From Haloprofundus halophilus (lineage in GTDB: Archaea > Halobacteriota > Halobacteria > Halobacteriales > Haloferacaceae), in NCBI RefSeq assembly GCF_003439925.1, contig NZ_QQRR01000001.1, positions 1,612,001 through 1,676,000 on the forward strand: a stretch of DNA of 64,000 nucleotides, written 5' to 3'. Of the stretch, positions 50,877-60,221 are shown piece by piece. The translations under genes were made by a program, and so were the position numbers. The notes beneath the pieces were generated by a model. The model was not told the origin of the DNA, searched no databases, and was given only the letters and a program-made list of their open reading frames with translations. Each line of letters opens with the position of its first letter. The stretch's first letter is position 1.

Positions 50877-50883
50877 TTATATA
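50877..50883 (+). promoter_or_regulatory. TATA box for the gene at 50906
   Basis: TTATATA lies 23-29 nt upstream of the ATG at 50906 in an AT-rich pocket (GATTATATAGC), predicting a leaderless transcript. Confidence 0.5.
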
Positions 50884-50905
50884 GCTACTAGTTATCGACA
50901 CAGAT

Positions 50906-51298
50906 ATGGACAGAGCATCGGTCGCACTCGGCGGCGCGCTCAGCGCCGTCACCTCCGTCGTCGCCGTCGTCCTGTACGGGCCGCAGGCCGCCGCTCCGTG
51001 GGGAGTCCTCGCTGGGGCGGTCGTCGCGCTCCGCGCCCGCGACGCCACCGACGGCCTCTTCGACGGGGCGCTCGCCGGCCTCGTCGGCGCGGTCGGCGGC
51101 GTGCTCGCGGTGGTCGGCTTCTACGCGCTCGACGTGTACTTCCACGTCGGAGACGCCGAAGTCGCCGGCAGCGTCGGCGCGTACTTCTCGGTCCCGAGCG
51201 TGGTGATGTTGGTGCCGTCGTTCGCCCTCGGCGGGATGCTCGCCGGCGCGCTCGGCGTCGTTCTCAGAGACCGAGTCGAGACGAGGGTCGGCGCGTGA
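50906..51298 (+). CDS. Haloarchaeal membrane protein, DUF5518-like
   Basis: 130 aa with four helices and Gly-rich turns (LGGALSAVTSVVAVVLYG, GALAGLVGAVGGVLAVVGFY, ALGGMLAGALGVVLRD). DUF5518-type proteins have this '.G...G...GAxxGxxGA' pattern. Function unknown. It converges with srp54 (21-bp gap). Confidence 0.7.
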   Translation: MDRASVALGGALSAVTSVVAVVLYGPQAAAPWGVLAGAVVALRARDATDGLFDGALAGLVGAVGGVLAVVGFYALDVYFHVGDAEVAGSVGAYFSVPSVVMLVPSFALGGMLAGALGVVLRDRVETRVGA

Positions 51299-51319
51299 AA
51301 ACCGTTCGCCGACTGACGC

Positions 51320-52705
51320 TCAGAACGGGCCGAAACCGCCCATGCCGCCACCGCCGCCGCCCTGTTTCTCCATCTTCTTCATCATCCGCTGCATGTCGCC
51401 GTCTCCCATCCCCTGGAACTGCTTGAGCGTCTGCTCCATCATCTTGTGCTGTTCGAGCAGTTCGCGCACGGTCTCTTCGTCTCTTCCGCTGCCGCGAGAG
51501 ATGCGGCGAACCTGACTCGCACCGACGCTTCGGGGGTTCTCCATCTCGGCCTCGGTCATCGAGTCCATGATTATCTCGAAGCTCCGCATCCGGTTCTGCG
51601 TGACGTCCATCGCGTCGTCGGGCAGTTGGTCCATGAGTCCGCCGCCGAGCCCCGGAATCATGTCCATTATCTGGTCGAGCGGTCCCATCTTGTTCATCGC
51701 CTCCATCTGCTTCTGCATGTCCTTGAGCGTGAACGACCCCTTCATGATGTCCTCGGGGTCCCAGTCCTCGTCCTCGGCCTGGGTTTCGGACATCGCGCGC
51801 TCGACGCGCTCTGAGAGCTGTTTGAGGTCGCCCATCCCCAGCAGCCGCGAGATGAAGCCGTTCGGCTCGAAGCGCTCGATGTCCTGCACCGTCTCGCCCG
51901 TCCCGAGGAAGGCGATGGAGGAGTCCGTCTCGTTGACGGCGGTCAGCGCGCCCCCGCCTTTCGCCGTCCCGTCGAGCTTCGTGATGACGACGCCGTCGAT
52001 GCCGATGGCCTCCTCGAACTGCCGGGCCTGCTCCTTCGCGCCCTGACCGATGGCCGCGTCGAACACGAGGAGACTGAGGTCGGGGGCGACGAGGTCCTCT
52101 ATCTCCTCGATTTCGGCGATGAGTTCGTTTTCGAGGCCGTGGCGACCCGCGGTGTCGACGATGTGGACGTCGGCGTCCTCGGTCGCCTCCAGGCCCTCGC
52201 GGGCGATGGCGACGGGGTCGGACTCGTCGGGGTCGCCGTAGAACTCGACCTCCGCGCGCTCGCACATCTGCTTGGCCTGGTCGTACGCGCCGGGGCGGAA
52301 CGTGTCAGTCTGGATGACCGCCGGGCGCAGCCCCTTCTTCGAGAACCACCACGCCATCTTCGCGGCGGAGGTGGTCTTCCCCGACCCCTGGAGGCCGGCG
52401 AGGAGGATGGTCTGCGGTTCGAGCGGAATCTCGGTGGACTCGCCGACGATGGCGACCATCTCCTCGTAGACGATCTTGAGGACGTGGTCGCGCGCGGACG
52501 TTCCTCCGGGCGGTTCCTCCTCCAGCGCGCGGGTCTTGATGCTGTCCGACAGCTCCATCACGAGCGAGACGTCGACGTCGGCCTGGAGGAGCGAACGCTG
52601 AATCTCCTTGACGACCGCCTCCACGTCCTCCTCGCTGAGGCGGGTCTTCCCTTGCAGCGTCTCCAACGTGCCGCGAAGGGAGCTACCGAGGTTGTCGAGT
52701 ACCAT
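51320..52705 (-). CDS. srp54: Signal recognition particle 54-kDa protein (SRP54)
   Basis: 461 aa from the ATG at 52705 ([20 protein letters not shown]). Order: helical N domain, GTPase G domain with G1 [24 protein letters not shown]3 [10 protein letters not shown]4 [10 protein letters not shown]; then the methionine-rich M domain (about 320-461) that binds SRP RNA and signal peptides, ending in a Gly/Met tail (GGGGGGMGG). It works with FtsY, encoded 0.5 kb upstream. SRP RNA is not in this window. Confidence 0.97.
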   Translation of the reverse strand: MVLDNLGSSLRGTLETLQGKTRLSEEDVEAVVKEIQRSLLQADVDVSLVMELSDSIKTRALEEEPPGGTSARDHVLKIVYEEMVAIVGESTEIPLEPQTILLAGLQGSGKTTSAAKMAWWFSKKGLRPAVIQTDTFRPGAYDQAKQMCERAEVEFYGDPDESDPVAIAREGLEATEDADVHIVDTAGRHGLENELIAEIEEIEDLVAPDLSLLVFDAAIGQGAKEQARQFEEAIGIDGVVITKLDGTAKGGGALTAVNETDSSIAFLGTGETVQDIERFEPNGFISRLLGMGDLKQLSERVERAMSETQAEDEDWDPEDIMKGSFTLKDMQKQMEAMNKMGPLDQIMDMIPGLGGGLMDQLPDDAMDVTQNRMRSFEIIMDSMTEAEMENPRSVGASQVRRISRGSGRDEETVRELLEQHKMMEQTLKQFQGMGDGDMQRMMKKMEKQGGGGGGMGGFGPF

Positions 52706-52852
52706 TTGCCAAGAGTACGCCACCGAACCGGTAAAGGCTTTATTCGTCGCGCCGCGGCGACCCGTCGGTGTCAGGTCTGGCGAACTCGACGGAACGTTCA
52801 CCAGAACCGACTCGAACCGAGATTTATCCCCGCGGGCGACGCCCTCTCCCCT

Positions 52853-53119
52853 ATGACGAACGACGCAGGCGACGACCAGTCGCCCGGCGGCGACAGCACG
52901 ACCGGGTGGGAAGAGGCCGGCCGAATGGAACTGAACCCGGACGCGTTCCTCGAAGACGACGAGGGCTACGCCATCGAGTGCCCGGAGTGCGGGTCGCAGA
53001 CGCCGCTCATGCGAGTCGTCGAGACGGGTCGATGCGACGGCTATCGAGGAGACACCGTTCAGTGTAGCGCGTTGCTGCGCGTCGAACTCGCCTGGAAGTC
53101 GGAGGGCGAACCGGAGTAG
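52853..53119 (+). CDS. Small zinc-ribbon-like protein (CPEC motif)
   Basis: 88 aa from the ATG at 52853. The N-terminal 40 residues are acidic; the core has [26 protein letters not shown] and [13 protein letters not shown], i.e. CPxC plus two Cys, able to hold zinc. It resembles the 60-aa protein at 6942-7124 (same GRC and end strand). It is transcribed between srp54 and ftsY but on the opposite strand. Function unknown. Confidence 0.7.
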   Translation: MTNDAGDDQSPGGDSTTGWEEAGRMELNPDAFLEDDEGYAIECPECGSQTPLMRVVETGRCDGYRGDTVQCSALLRVELAWKSEGEPE

Positions 53120-53168
53120 CCGTCGCTCACCGTAGGAGTCGAAAGCGCGGATAGAGGCGGGAAGCGAG

Positions 53169-54545
53169 CTATTCCTCGTCTTCGAGGAGGCTCGCGACGA
53201 GTTCCTCGGGGACGAACCGCTCGATGTCGTCGTACTCCTGGCCCGTGCCGAGGAAGAGAATCGGCTTGCCGGTGACGTAGGCGATGGAGATGGCCGCGCC
53301 GCCCGAGGAGTCGGCGTCGGCCTTCGTCAGAATCGCGCCGTCTATCTCGGCGGTCTCGTCGAACTTCTTCGCCCGCTGGACGGCGTCCTGACCGGCGACC
53401 GCCTCGTCGACGAACAGCGTCATGTCCGGGCCGACGACGCGGTCTATCTTCTCCAACTGCGCCATCAGGTCGTTGGAGGTGTGGAGCCGACCGGCGGTGT
53501 CGCCGAGGACGACGTCAATGTCGTGGGCCTCGGCGTACTCGACGGCGTCGTAGATGACCGCCGCCGGGTCGCCGCCCTGCTCGTGGGAGATGAGCTTCCG
53601 GTCGAGGTTCTCGGCGTGCTTGCGAATCTGTTCGTTCGCGCCCGCGCGGTAGGTGTCGCCGTTGGCGAGCACCGTCGAGTAGCCCTGCTTCTCGAAGTAC
53701 TCCGAGAGTTTGGCGATGCTCGTCGTCTTCCCGACGCCGTTGACGCCGGTGAAGATGATGGTGACGGGCTTGTCGGCGTCGGCGATGCGCTGGTCGAAGT
53801 CGAACTGACCGACACTGATGACGTCGAGCAGCGCGTCGTGCAGCGCCTCCTCGACGAGTTGCGCGGTCGTCTGCACCTGCTTGCGCGTGGTGCCGAGCAT
53901 CTTCTCGCGGATAGTGTCGAGCATCTGCTCGGCGACGCCCATCTCCACGTCGCTCTGCAGCAACGCCATCTCCAACTCCCACAGCGGCTGTTCGAGGTCC
54001 TCCTCCTCGATGATGATACGGCCGGTGGCGAACGCCGCGGCTCGTTTCAGTCGACCGGGCCCCGACTGCTCTTCCTCGCCGTCGTCGACGGACTCGTCGG
54101 GGACCGGTTCGGGAGGCGTCTCCGCGGGAGACTCGGCGACCGCTTCGGCGGCGTCCGTCCCGGTGGTGTCGGCGTCTTCGGCGACGGCCTGTGCCGACGG
54201 TGCGCTCTCGTCCGGTTCGGCCGTCCCGGTCGCTTCGGCGACGGTGTCGGCGTCGGCTCCGTGGGCCGACGTCCGCGCCGGCTCCGTCGTCTCCGTTGCG
54301 CCGTTCTCGACTGCGCCGCTCGTCTCGGTGCCGTCGACGGACTCCACGCTCGCGTCGACCGATTCAGCCGTCTCCGCGGCGGCCGCGCCGGTCGCGTCCG
54401 TCTCCGCTGCGTCGGCCTCCGCTACGCTTTCGGCCTCCTCCACGCCTTCGGCTTCCTCTACGTCTTCGGCCTCGGCTTTCTCCTCGGCGGTCTCCTCAAC
54501 GTCTTTGCGGAAGCTGTCGAGCTTCTTCTTGAGTCCGTCGAACAT
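53169..54545 (-). CDS. ftsY: Signal recognition particle receptor FtsY
   Basis: 458 aa. The first 150 residues are a very acidic, Ala/Glu-repeat linker after an N-terminal [17 protein letters not shown] membrane-targeting-like helix. The NG domain follows: helical N part ([20 protein letters not shown]), G1 [29 protein letters not shown]3 [14 protein letters not shown]4 [14 protein letters not shown] and closing [15 protein letters not shown]. It docks ribosome-SRP complexes at the membrane. The gene is preceded by prefoldin alpha on the same strand (15-bp gap). Confidence 0.97.
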   Translation of the reverse strand: MFDGLKKKLDSFRKDVEETAEEKAEAEDVEEAEGVEEAESVAEADAAETDATGAAAAETAESVDASVESVDGTETSGAVENGATETTEPARTSAHGADADTVAEATGTAEPDESAPSAQAVAEDADTTGTDAAEAVAESPAETPPEPVPDESVDDGEEEQSGPGRLKRAAAFATGRIIIEEEDLEQPLWELEMALLQSDVEMGVAEQMLDTIREKMLGTTRKQVQTTAQLVEEALHDALLDVISVGQFDFDQRIADADKPVTIIFTGVNGVGKTTSIAKLSEYFEKQGYSTVLANGDTYRAGANEQIRKHAENLDRKLISHEQGGDPAAVIYDAVEYAEAHDIDVVLGDTAGRLHTSNDLMAQLEKIDRVVGPDMTLFVDEAVAGQDAVQRAKKFDETAEIDGAILTKADADSSGGAAISIAYVTGKPILFLGTGQEYDDIERFVPEELVASLLEDEE

Positions 54546-54560
54546 GAGGGGTCTCGTGAG

Positions 54561-55031
54561 TTACTCGTCGTCGCCTTCCTCCTGCTGCATCTGCTGCATC
54601 TGCTGCATCTGCTGCTGCTGGAGGCGCTGCTGGAGTTCCTGTGCTTGCTGTTCGATCTCCTCGCTCTCGTCTTCGAGGTCGCGGATTTCGCCTTCGACGC
54701 CCGCGATACGCTCGTCGACGGCGTCCTGCTTGCTGCGGAGCGCCTCGATGGCGCCGTCTCGTTCCTGCTCGGCCGCGTAGTTGCCGCCGAGACTGACGAC
54801 GACTTCGTCGATGTCCTGGACTTCCGCGCGGACGTACGCGCCGCCGCCGAGCGGTACCTGGACCGTCGAACCGGTTTCGAGCGTCTCCAGCGCCTCGATG
54901 GCCTCGTCCATCTCGGTTTTCTCCTGTTCGAGGTCGGAGACGTCGGCTTCCAGTTCCTCTATCTCCTCGTCGATGGCCTGCAGTTCCTGCGAGAGCTGCT
55001 GAAGTTGCTGCTGTCCGCCACCGCCCATCAT
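54561..55031 (-). CDS. pfdA: Prefoldin alpha subunit
   Basis: 156 aa. Two coiled-coil helices bracket a beta hairpin (TVQVPLGGGAYVRAEVQDID, VSLGGNYAAEQ), the prefoldin-alpha signature; the C-terminal 25 residues are Gln/Met-rich (QQMQQMQQMQQEE). Prefoldin passes unfolded proteins to the thermosome (also in this window). The ATG at 55031 overlaps the stop of LX (ATGA). Confidence 0.94.
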   Translation of the reverse strand: MMGGGGQQQLQQLSQELQAIDEEIEELEADVSDLEQEKTEMDEAIEALETLETGSTVQVPLGGGAYVRAEVQDIDEVVVSLGGNYAAEQERDGAIEALRSKQDAVDERIAGVEGEIRDLEDESEEIEQQAQELQQRLQQQQMQQMQQMQQEEGDDE

Positions 55032-55204
55032 TGTGCGGTCACCTCGTCGAGTTCGACCTGCATGCGCTTGAGACCGTGTTCGCTGCCGAACCGCGAGAGC
55101 GTGTACTCGCGGGCGACGTTCTCGTTCTCGGCTTCGATTTCCTTGGTAAACGTCCGATAGCCGTCGCGGCTTCGGAATCGGCCGCGTACAGTAAACTGGC
55201 TCAT
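55028..55204 (-). CDS. 50S ribosomal protein eL20/LX (L18Ae)
   Basis: 58 aa from the ATG at 55204 (MSQFTVRGRFRSRDGYRTFT), ending LKRMQVELDEVTAQ. The N-terminal FTVRGRF and the central KEIEAENENVAREYTLSRFG match the LX family, an archaeal 50S protein homologous to eukaryotic L18a. Longer in-frame extensions upstream do not look like protein. It overlaps pfdA by 4 nt, so both are co-transcribed. Confidence 0.92.
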   Translation of the reverse strand: MSQFTVRGRFRSRDGYRTFTKEIEAENENVAREYTLSRFGSEHGLKRMQVELDEVTAQ

Positions 55205-55301
55205 GGGAAAGCGTGGGGTAGCGAGCGGGAAGTATCTTCCTACTCGGGGAGTCGAGCGGAGCGCTCGAAGCGGCAGACGCGGCCCCGAAAAGTCGACGAG
55301 T

Positions 55302-55967
55302 TCAGTCGATGTAGCCGAGCGTCTCCTCGATGCGTCCGAGTTCCGGGCCGGTCGTCTCCTCGCCGACGACGTAGCTCTCGTCGTTGGCGACGAGTCCGGA
55401 GCCGACCAACGGCGCGCCGTAGTTGACGGTGCCGATGTCGGCGTAAACGTCGAGGTGCTCTTCGAGCGCCTCCAGTTCCGGTTCCCGGGATTTCGGGTGA
55501 CAGAGGACGCCGGTGTTGTTGGCGACCGCCGCGGTGCCGACGGTCCGGACGTCGCCGAGGTCGCCGCGTTCGACCGGCACGTCGAGCGCTTCCTCGACGG
55601 CCGCGACGGCCTCGTCGTCGAGGTCGGGGTGGACCCACGCGCCGTAGTCGTTGGCGAGGACGACGTTACCGGCGGCGTTGATACGTCCCGGCAGCGGAAC
55701 GACCGGGAGACCGACCGCGTCGGCGATTCGCTCGCGTTCGCGGTCGGTCGCGCGACCGGAGACGAGAACGCCGTTCTCGTTGCCCATCGCCAGCGCGCCG
55801 ACGGTGCCCGACCCGCCGACCGTGGTCGGCACTGCGGGGACGCCGAACTCGTCGGCCAGAGACGAGACGAGTTCGTCGTCCGCGTCCGGACGGACGAGCA
55901 GGCAGTCGTTCGTCGCACGCGCGAAGACGCCGACGTACGGCGACCCGGCGAAGGAGGCGCGAAGCAC
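55302..55967 (-). CDS. tif6: Translation initiation factor aIF6
   Basis: 221 aa with a GTG start at 55967. The fivefold alpha-beta pentein pattern is visible: [80 protein letters not shown] and [20 protein letters not shown]. aIF6 keeps 50S from joining 30S until maturation is done. It is 3 bp after eL31 in the same operon. Confidence 0.96.
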   Translation of the reverse strand: MLRASFAGSPYVGVFARATNDCLLVRPDADDELVSSLADEFGVPAVPTTVGGSGTVGALAMGNENGVLVSGRATDRERERIADAVGLPVVPLPGRINAAGNVVLANDYGAWVHPDLDDEAVAAVEEALDVPVERGDLGDVRTVGTAAVANNTGVLCHPKSREPELEALEEHLDVYADIGTVNYGAPLVGSGLVANDESYVVGEETTGPELGRIEETLGYID

Positions 55968-55970
55968 CGT

Positions 55971-56249
55971 TTACTCGGCTGGTTCGGCCTCGACGATGGC
56001 CTCGCCGTCCTCGTCGAACCGCGCGGCGCGGACGCGAATCTTGCGCGGCGGGTTCTGGCGACCCTCCGCCCAGACGGCCTCGTTCAGCGACGGTTCGAGG
56101 CGGACGGCGTCCTCGTCGACGTTGAAGTTCTTCGCGAGGTGCTGGCGGATGAGGCTCATCGCGCGGTCGGCACGCTTCTGAACGGCGACTTTCTTCACGC
56201 CGCGGAGCGGAACGGTGACGACACGTTCTTCGAAGTCACTTGCGCTCAT
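55971..56249 (-). CDS. rpl31e: 50S ribosomal protein eL31
   Basis: 92 aa ([20 protein letters not shown]...). VVTVPLRGVKKVAVQKRADR, HLAKNFNVDEDAVRLEPSLN and GRQNPPRKIRVRAARFDEDG are the eL31 pattern. It overlaps the eL39 stop by one nt at 56249. It lies near the polypeptide exit tunnel in the ribosome, fitting a cluster with SRP and prefoldin. Confidence 0.97.
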   Translation of the reverse strand: MSASDFEERVVTVPLRGVKKVAVQKRADRAMSLIRQHLAKNFNVDEDAVRLEPSLNEAVWAEGRQNPPRKIRVRAARFDEDGEAIVEAEPAE

Positions 56250-56401
56250 TATTCGTCAGTGTCGCTTCGCCGCCAGTTGCGGCGCTTGGGGTTTCGCGTG
56301 ACTTGCATGTCCGTCTTCAGCATGACCCACGTGGGGACGCGGCTGTTCTGGCGCTCCAGTTTCGCCAGCCGCTTCTTCTTGGCCTTCGATTTTTTACTCA
56401 T
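56249..56401 (-). CDS. rpl39e: 50S ribosomal protein eL39
   Basis: 50 aa from the ATG at 56401 ([20 protein letters not shown]), Lys/Arg-rich, ending [31 protein letters not shown] is the eL39 core. It lines the exit tunnel. First gene of the minus-strand operon eL39-eL31-aIF6-LX-prefoldin alpha-FtsY. The TATA-like ATTTTATG (minus strand, 56427-56434) sits about 27-33 nt upstream, so the mRNA is leaderless. Confidence 0.96.
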   Translation of the reverse strand: MSKKSKAKKKRLAKLERQNSRVPTWVMLKTDMQVTRNPKRRNWRRSDTDE

Positions 56402-56730
56402 AGTAGCAGTGGGTTCCGTTGCGCGGCATAAAATCTTGTTCCTTCGCGTCGCGTCCGCGTCACTGAATCGCACGTGTCCGCTCGTGACAGCCGGTGACGA
56501 CGTTCCGCCCGCGATTGTCCGTCTCGGTATCCGGCTTTCGAGACGGCACCTCCCGAGTGCGCTCGAACCAACCGGACGATAGAACGTCGGTCGGTTCGGG
56601 CGACGACCCGCAGCGTACACGGTGTTCAGCGGCCGGTTGGTCTGCTCTACCACCTTATATTCTTGTCATTAAATTCTAATTATTTAATTGCTCGACAGTT
56701 ATAAGTTAATAGAGCTAATACATCTATCCT
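56402..56730. other. Divergent promoter gap between eL39 and a HalOD1 gene
   Basis: About 330 bp with no supportable gene; the 134-codon minus-strand extension of eL39 is chance. The left edge carries the eL39 TATA element (56427-56434). The right part (56650-56725) is unusually AT-rich (ATTAAATTCTAATTATTTAATTG, TTATAAGTTAATAG) and should hold the promoter of the gene at 56731, with TATAAG (56700-56705) about 26-31 nt upstream of its ATG. Confidence 0.5.
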
Positions 56731-57021
56731 ATGGTTCCGCCGACACACTACTACCGCCGGTCCGACGAGACGAGTCTCTGCGTGGACATCGCCCGAGCCG
56801 TCGGAAAGCTGTTCGACGTAGATCCGGGGGAACTACCGCCGCTGGCGGACTCGTTCGACGTCGAAGCCGCCGAGGCCGTTCTCGAGAGCGAAAGCGAGAC
56901 TGTCGTCGTCTTCACGTATCTGGGTCAGTGCATCACGATCACCAGCGATAGGATGATAACCATCGAATCGCCCGGCGGCGGAGTCGGGTACGGGCGCGTG
57001 ACGAACGGGCACGACGCCTGA
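56731..57021 (+). CDS. HalOD1 output-domain protein
   Basis: 96 aa. The HalOD1 domain pattern is clear: YYRRSDETSLCVDIARAVGK, LFDVDPGELPPLADSFDVEA and VVVFTYLGQCITITSDRMIT. HalOD1 is a small haloarchaeal domain seen as an output module of two-component systems or alone. Its DNA or protein partner is unknown. Strong AT-rich upstream region suggests its own promoter. Confidence 0.88.
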   Translation: MVPPTHYYRRSDETSLCVDIARAVGKLFDVDPGELPPLADSFDVEAAEAVLESESETVVVFTYLGQCITITSDRMITIESPGGGVGYGRVTNGHDA

Positions 57022-57097
57022 GTCGCGGTCGCTGACGCGGTCGAAGGGAGGTGGCTGTCGACACCAGCTACATGTGACTCGCGGCCGTACCCGCCGT

Positions 57098-57352
57098 ATG
57101 TCGCGAAACTTCCGCGGCGAGGACAGAGGAAAACGCGTCGTCGACCACGAAGGCAACGAGGTCGGCACTATCGAACTCGTCGACGACAACGACGAGTACG
57201 CGAACGTCGAGCGCGGGGGCAGCATCACCGAGGGAATCATGGAGATGCTCGGGTGGGAGTCCGACGGCGACAGCAGACTCCACCGCGAGCACGTCATGGA
57301 GATGAACGACGAGGAGGTGCGCCTGAAAGAGCCGCAGGAACGACGCGAGTAG
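57098..57352 (+). CDS. PRC-barrel-like small protein
   Basis: 84 aa from the ATG at 57098 (MSRNFRGEDRGKRVVDHEGN). GKRVVDHEGNEVGTIELVDD is the strand pair of a PRC-barrel; the rest (LGWESDGDSRLHREHVMEMN, DEEVRLKE) fits haloarchaeal PRC-like proteins. PRC domains bind partners in photosynthetic centres or RNA processing (RimM); the role here is unknown. It converges with thpR (25-bp gap). Confidence 0.78.
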   Translation: MSRNFRGEDRGKRVVDHEGNEVGTIELVDDNDEYANVERGGSITEGIMEMLGWESDGDSRLHREHVMEMNDEEVRLKEPQERRE

Positions 57353-57377
57353 GAGCGGGGCCGATACGACGCCGCAC

Positions 57378-57932
57378 TCAGAGCGCGAACTGCCTCACCG
57401 TCGAGTACTCCGGGCCGTCGGGGCCGAGAACGCTCTGCTTCAGTCGAAGCTGCTCGACCCGGAACGTCCCGACGGTGGGTTCCGTCCCGCGAACGACTCG
57501 TCGAACCACGTCTTTTCCCCGGGAGTCGTCCATCCGCGCCAGCGTCACGTGCGGCGTGAACTCGCGGGACTCCGGCTCGAACCCGATGGCGGTCGTCTCC
57601 CGTTCGACGGCTTCGGCGAGTCGCGTCGTCCGCTCGCCGCCCGCTTCGAGGCCGAGCCAGACGACGGTAATGTAGTCGAGCGACGGGAAGACGCCCAACC
57701 CCCCGACCGTCGCCTCGAACGGGTCGACATCCGCGGCGTCGACGGCCGATTCGAGCGCTTCCCCGACTTCCTCGACCCGGTTCTCGTCGGTTTCGCCGAG
57801 AAACTTCAGCGTGAGATGCGCCCGCGTCGGGTCGACGAAACGCAACCCCTCGGCGTCACGGAGGTCGTCTTGGACGGCGGCGACGGCGTCGGCGAGCGAA
57901 CGCGGCAGGTCGATGCTGACGAACAGTCGCAT
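57378..57932 (-). CDS. thpR: RNA 2',3'-cyclic phosphodiesterase ThpR (2H family)
   Basis: 184 aa (MRLFVSIDLPRSLADAVAAV). Two catalytic HxTL motifs: RAHLTLKFLGE (near residue 40) and TPHVTLARMD (near 127), the 2H phosphoesterase signature of the LigT/ThpR family. It opens 2',3'-cyclic phosphates to 2'-phosphates. Alone on the minus strand; the 238-bp gap upstream (57933-58170) shows nothing recognisable. Confidence 0.93.
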   Translation of the reverse strand: MRLFVSIDLPRSLADAVAAVQDDLRDAEGLRFVDPTRAHLTLKFLGETDENRVEEVGEALESAVDAADVDPFEATVGGLGVFPSLDYITVVWLGLEAGGERTTRLAEAVERETTAIGFEPESREFTPHVTLARMDDSRGKDVVRRVVRGTEPTVGTFRVEQLRLKQSVLGPDGPEYSTVRQFAL

Positions 57933-58170
57933 GTGCGAGTGTCCGACGAGGAGCGCGTTAAGCGTCGGGGGCGGGCGCAGACGGTGAGCGGCGTCTCGGC
58001 CGTCGGTAACCGGGGGTGAAAGTGAACGAGCCTGTCGATGGACGGACGCTACGGCGTCTGAACCGCCCGTAGTTAGCGCCGCTGTTCACTCCCGATTCGG
58101 GGCGACAGTGGATTTACCCGGATGCGACCCCAAGCGAGCGTGTAGCGGTTCTCCGACCGCACCCATCGCG

Positions 58171-59115
58171 ATGACCAGATACGGCTACGCGGCGATGAAC
58201 ACGACTCTCCGCGAGGAGGGCATCAGAGCGAATCGCGGGATGCGACAGGCGACGTTCGAGGAGCGCGGCCTCCAGTACGCCGGGGAGTTGGCGGAACGGA
58301 ACTGTCGAGACCTACGTCGAATCGTCGAGTGGAATCTCGACCGCGACATCCGGTTCTACCGAATCACCTCGGACCTCCTGCCGTGGTACAGTCGGTACGA
58401 AATCGACGACCTGCCGAATGCGGCGGCCGTACTCGGAGAGCTCGAAGCGGTCGGCGCGCTCGCCGCCGATAACGACCTCCGCCTGTCGTTTCACCCGAGT
58501 CACTTCGTCAAGCTGGCGAGTCCCGACGAATCGGTCGTCGAAAACGCCGTCGTCGACCTCGAAAACCACGGTTCGCTCATGGACGCGATGGGGCTGTCGC
58601 GGACGACGTACAACGCCATCAACGTCCACATCGGGGCGCACTACGGCGACAAGGAGGCGACCGGTCGTCGGTTCTGCGAGAACGTCGACCGCCTCTCGGA
58701 GTCGGTCCGGACCAGACTGACCGTCGAAAACGACGACAGAGAGTCGCTCTGGGGCGTCTCCGAGCTGGTCGACGCCGTCGCCGACGAGGCCGGAATTCCG
58801 GTGACGTACGACGAACTCCACCACCAGTTCACAGACCGCGGACTGACGCGACGGGAGGCGGCGCGGTTAGCCGCCGGCACGTGGGAGACGACGCCCATCG
58901 CGCACTACAGCGAGTCGAGGCGGCTGTACGAGACCGATTCGACGAGTCGCCCGCAGAACCACAGCGACTACGTCCGAGGTCCGATTCGGACGTACGGGAC
59001 GGGTGCAGACGTGATGATAGAGGCGAAGATGAAGGAGCGAGCGGTTCTGAACTACCGACGACGGGTCGCCGAGGAGGCCCGAAGTCGAGCGAGAGACGAC
59101 GGCCGCGGGACGTAG
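58171..59115 (+). CDS. uvsE: UV damage endonuclease UvsE/UVDE
   Basis: 314 aa from the ATG at 58171 (MTRYGYAAMNTTLREEGIRA). TIM-barrel pattern of UVDE: RYGYAAMN, IRFYRITSDLLPWYSRYEID, LRLSFHPSHFVKLASPDESV, NAINVHIGAHYGDKEATGRR, LTVENDDRESLWGV and GIPVTYDELHHQF, supplying the metal-binding His, Glu and Asp. The C-terminus (HSDYVRGP, DVMIEAKMKERAVLNYRR) contains the family's catalytic-site Lys region. It nicks DNA 5' of pyrimidine dimers, an alternative to UvrABC; useful in sunlit brine. Confidence 0.95.
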   Translation: MTRYGYAAMNTTLREEGIRANRGMRQATFEERGLQYAGELAERNCRDLRRIVEWNLDRDIRFYRITSDLLPWYSRYEIDDLPNAAAVLGELEAVGALAADNDLRLSFHPSHFVKLASPDESVVENAVVDLENHGSLMDAMGLSRTTYNAINVHIGAHYGDKEATGRRFCENVDRLSESVRTRLTVENDDRESLWGVSELVDAVADEAGIPVTYDELHHQFTDRGLTRREAARLAAGTWETTPIAHYSESRRLYETDSTSRPQNHSDYVRGPIRTYGTGADVMIEAKMKERAVLNYRRRVAEEARSRARDDGRGT

Positions 59116-59147
59116 CGCTTATCCAGCGCCGTCGCCAAAGCCGGGTT

Positions 59148-59888
59148 ATGACCGACGACGGCGACCGAGAGCATCGCTACTCCGAGGGCCAGGGGTTCGA
59201 CGATGCTTACGACGACTTCACGCTCGACCCACCGGAGCTGAAAGTCGACCCCTCGAAGGTCGACCCCGTCGACTCCCGCGTGTTGGCCGACATCCTCGAC
59301 CGACGGAACGTCGACCGCGACGACGTCGACGTGACGAGTCTGATGGAAGTGGGCCTCTCGTACATGCAGATCAACCGCTTCGAGGAGGCGACCGAGACGT
59401 TCGCCCGCGCGGCGCAGTTCGCCGAGGAGGAGAGCCTCGAAGCCCAGGAGGCGTGGGTGAACAAAGGCGTCGCCCACGCGGAGCTCGAGGAGTTCGACGA
59501 AGCCATCGGCGCGTATCGGGAGGCGCTTCGCGCCAACGAACGCTCGGAACACGCCGCCACCGCCGAGACGAATCTGGCGTACGCGCTCTGGGAGTTCGGC
59601 GAAGTCGAGGAGGCGCTCGAACACGCCGAGCGCGCCGTCGAAATCGACCCGCGCTTCCCGCAGGCGTGGTACAACCGCGGTTTCTTCCTCTCGGAGCGCG
59701 GCCTCCACGAGGAGGCCGTCAACGCCTACGACAACGCGCTCCGACTCGGCATGCGCAACGCCGACATCTTAGAGGAGAAAGCGAGGGCGCTCGAAGAACT
59801 CGGCGAGTTAGAGGAAGCCGAAGAGGTGCAGGCGGAGGCGGACGAACTCCGCGAGCAGGCCGAGCAGGAGATGGTCGAGGAGTTCTGA
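59148..59888 (+). CDS. Tetratricopeptide-repeat protein
   Basis: 246 aa from the ATG at 59148 (MTDDGDREHRYSEGQGFDDA). Four or five TPR units (about 75-230): GLSYMQINRFEEATETFARA, WVNKGVAHAELEEFDEAIGA, NLAYALWEFGEVEEALEHAE, WYNRGFFLSERGLHEEAVNA and ILEEKARALEELGELEEAEE. The N-terminal 70 residues are acidic. TPRs mediate protein contacts; partners unknown. Its stop TGA (59886-59888) directly abuts the DUF424 ATG, so they are co-transcribed. Confidence 0.92.
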   Translation: MTDDGDREHRYSEGQGFDDAYDDFTLDPPELKVDPSKVDPVDSRVLADILDRRNVDRDDVDVTSLMEVGLSYMQINRFEEATETFARAAQFAEEESLEAQEAWVNKGVAHAELEEFDEAIGAYREALRANERSEHAATAETNLAYALWEFGEVEEALEHAERAVEIDPRFPQAWYNRGFFLSERGLHEEAVNAYDNALRLGMRNADILEEKARALEELGELEEAEEVQAEADELREQAEQEMVEEF

Positions 59889-60191
59889 ATGCTGGTTCGT
59901 GAACGCCAGACGCCGGAAGGACTGCTCGTCTCCGTCTGCGACCCCGACTGTATCGGCGAGACGTACGAGAACGGCACGGTTTCGCTGACCGTCACCGAGG
60001 AGTTCTACGGCGGCGACGACGCCGAGGAGACCGACGCCGAGGGCGTCGTCGACAGTCTCACCCGCGCGACGGTGGCGAACATCGTCGGCGAGGAAGCCGT
60101 CGGCGTCGCCGTCGACGCCGGGCTCATCGACGAGGAGACTGTGTTAGACGTCGGCGAGACGCGACACGCGCAGTTGCTCTGGATGCGGTAG
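59889..60191 (+). CDS. DUF424 protein
   Basis: 100 aa (MLVRERQTPEGLLVSVCDPD...). The DUF424 pattern: LLVSVCDPDCIGETYENGTV, LTVTEEFYGG and a C-terminal VDAGLIDEETVLDVGETRHA. An archaeal family of about 100 residues, possibly linked to translation by genome neighbourhood in other archaea; function unproven. It starts immediately after the TPR stop. Confidence 0.88.
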   Translation: MLVRERQTPEGLLVSVCDPDCIGETYENGTVSLTVTEEFYGGDDAEETDAEGVVDSLTRATVANIVGEEAVGVAVDAGLIDEETVLDVGETRHAQLLWMR

Positions 60192-60221
60192 CTGGGGACG
60201 GTCGCCGACCGCGCGGCTCGG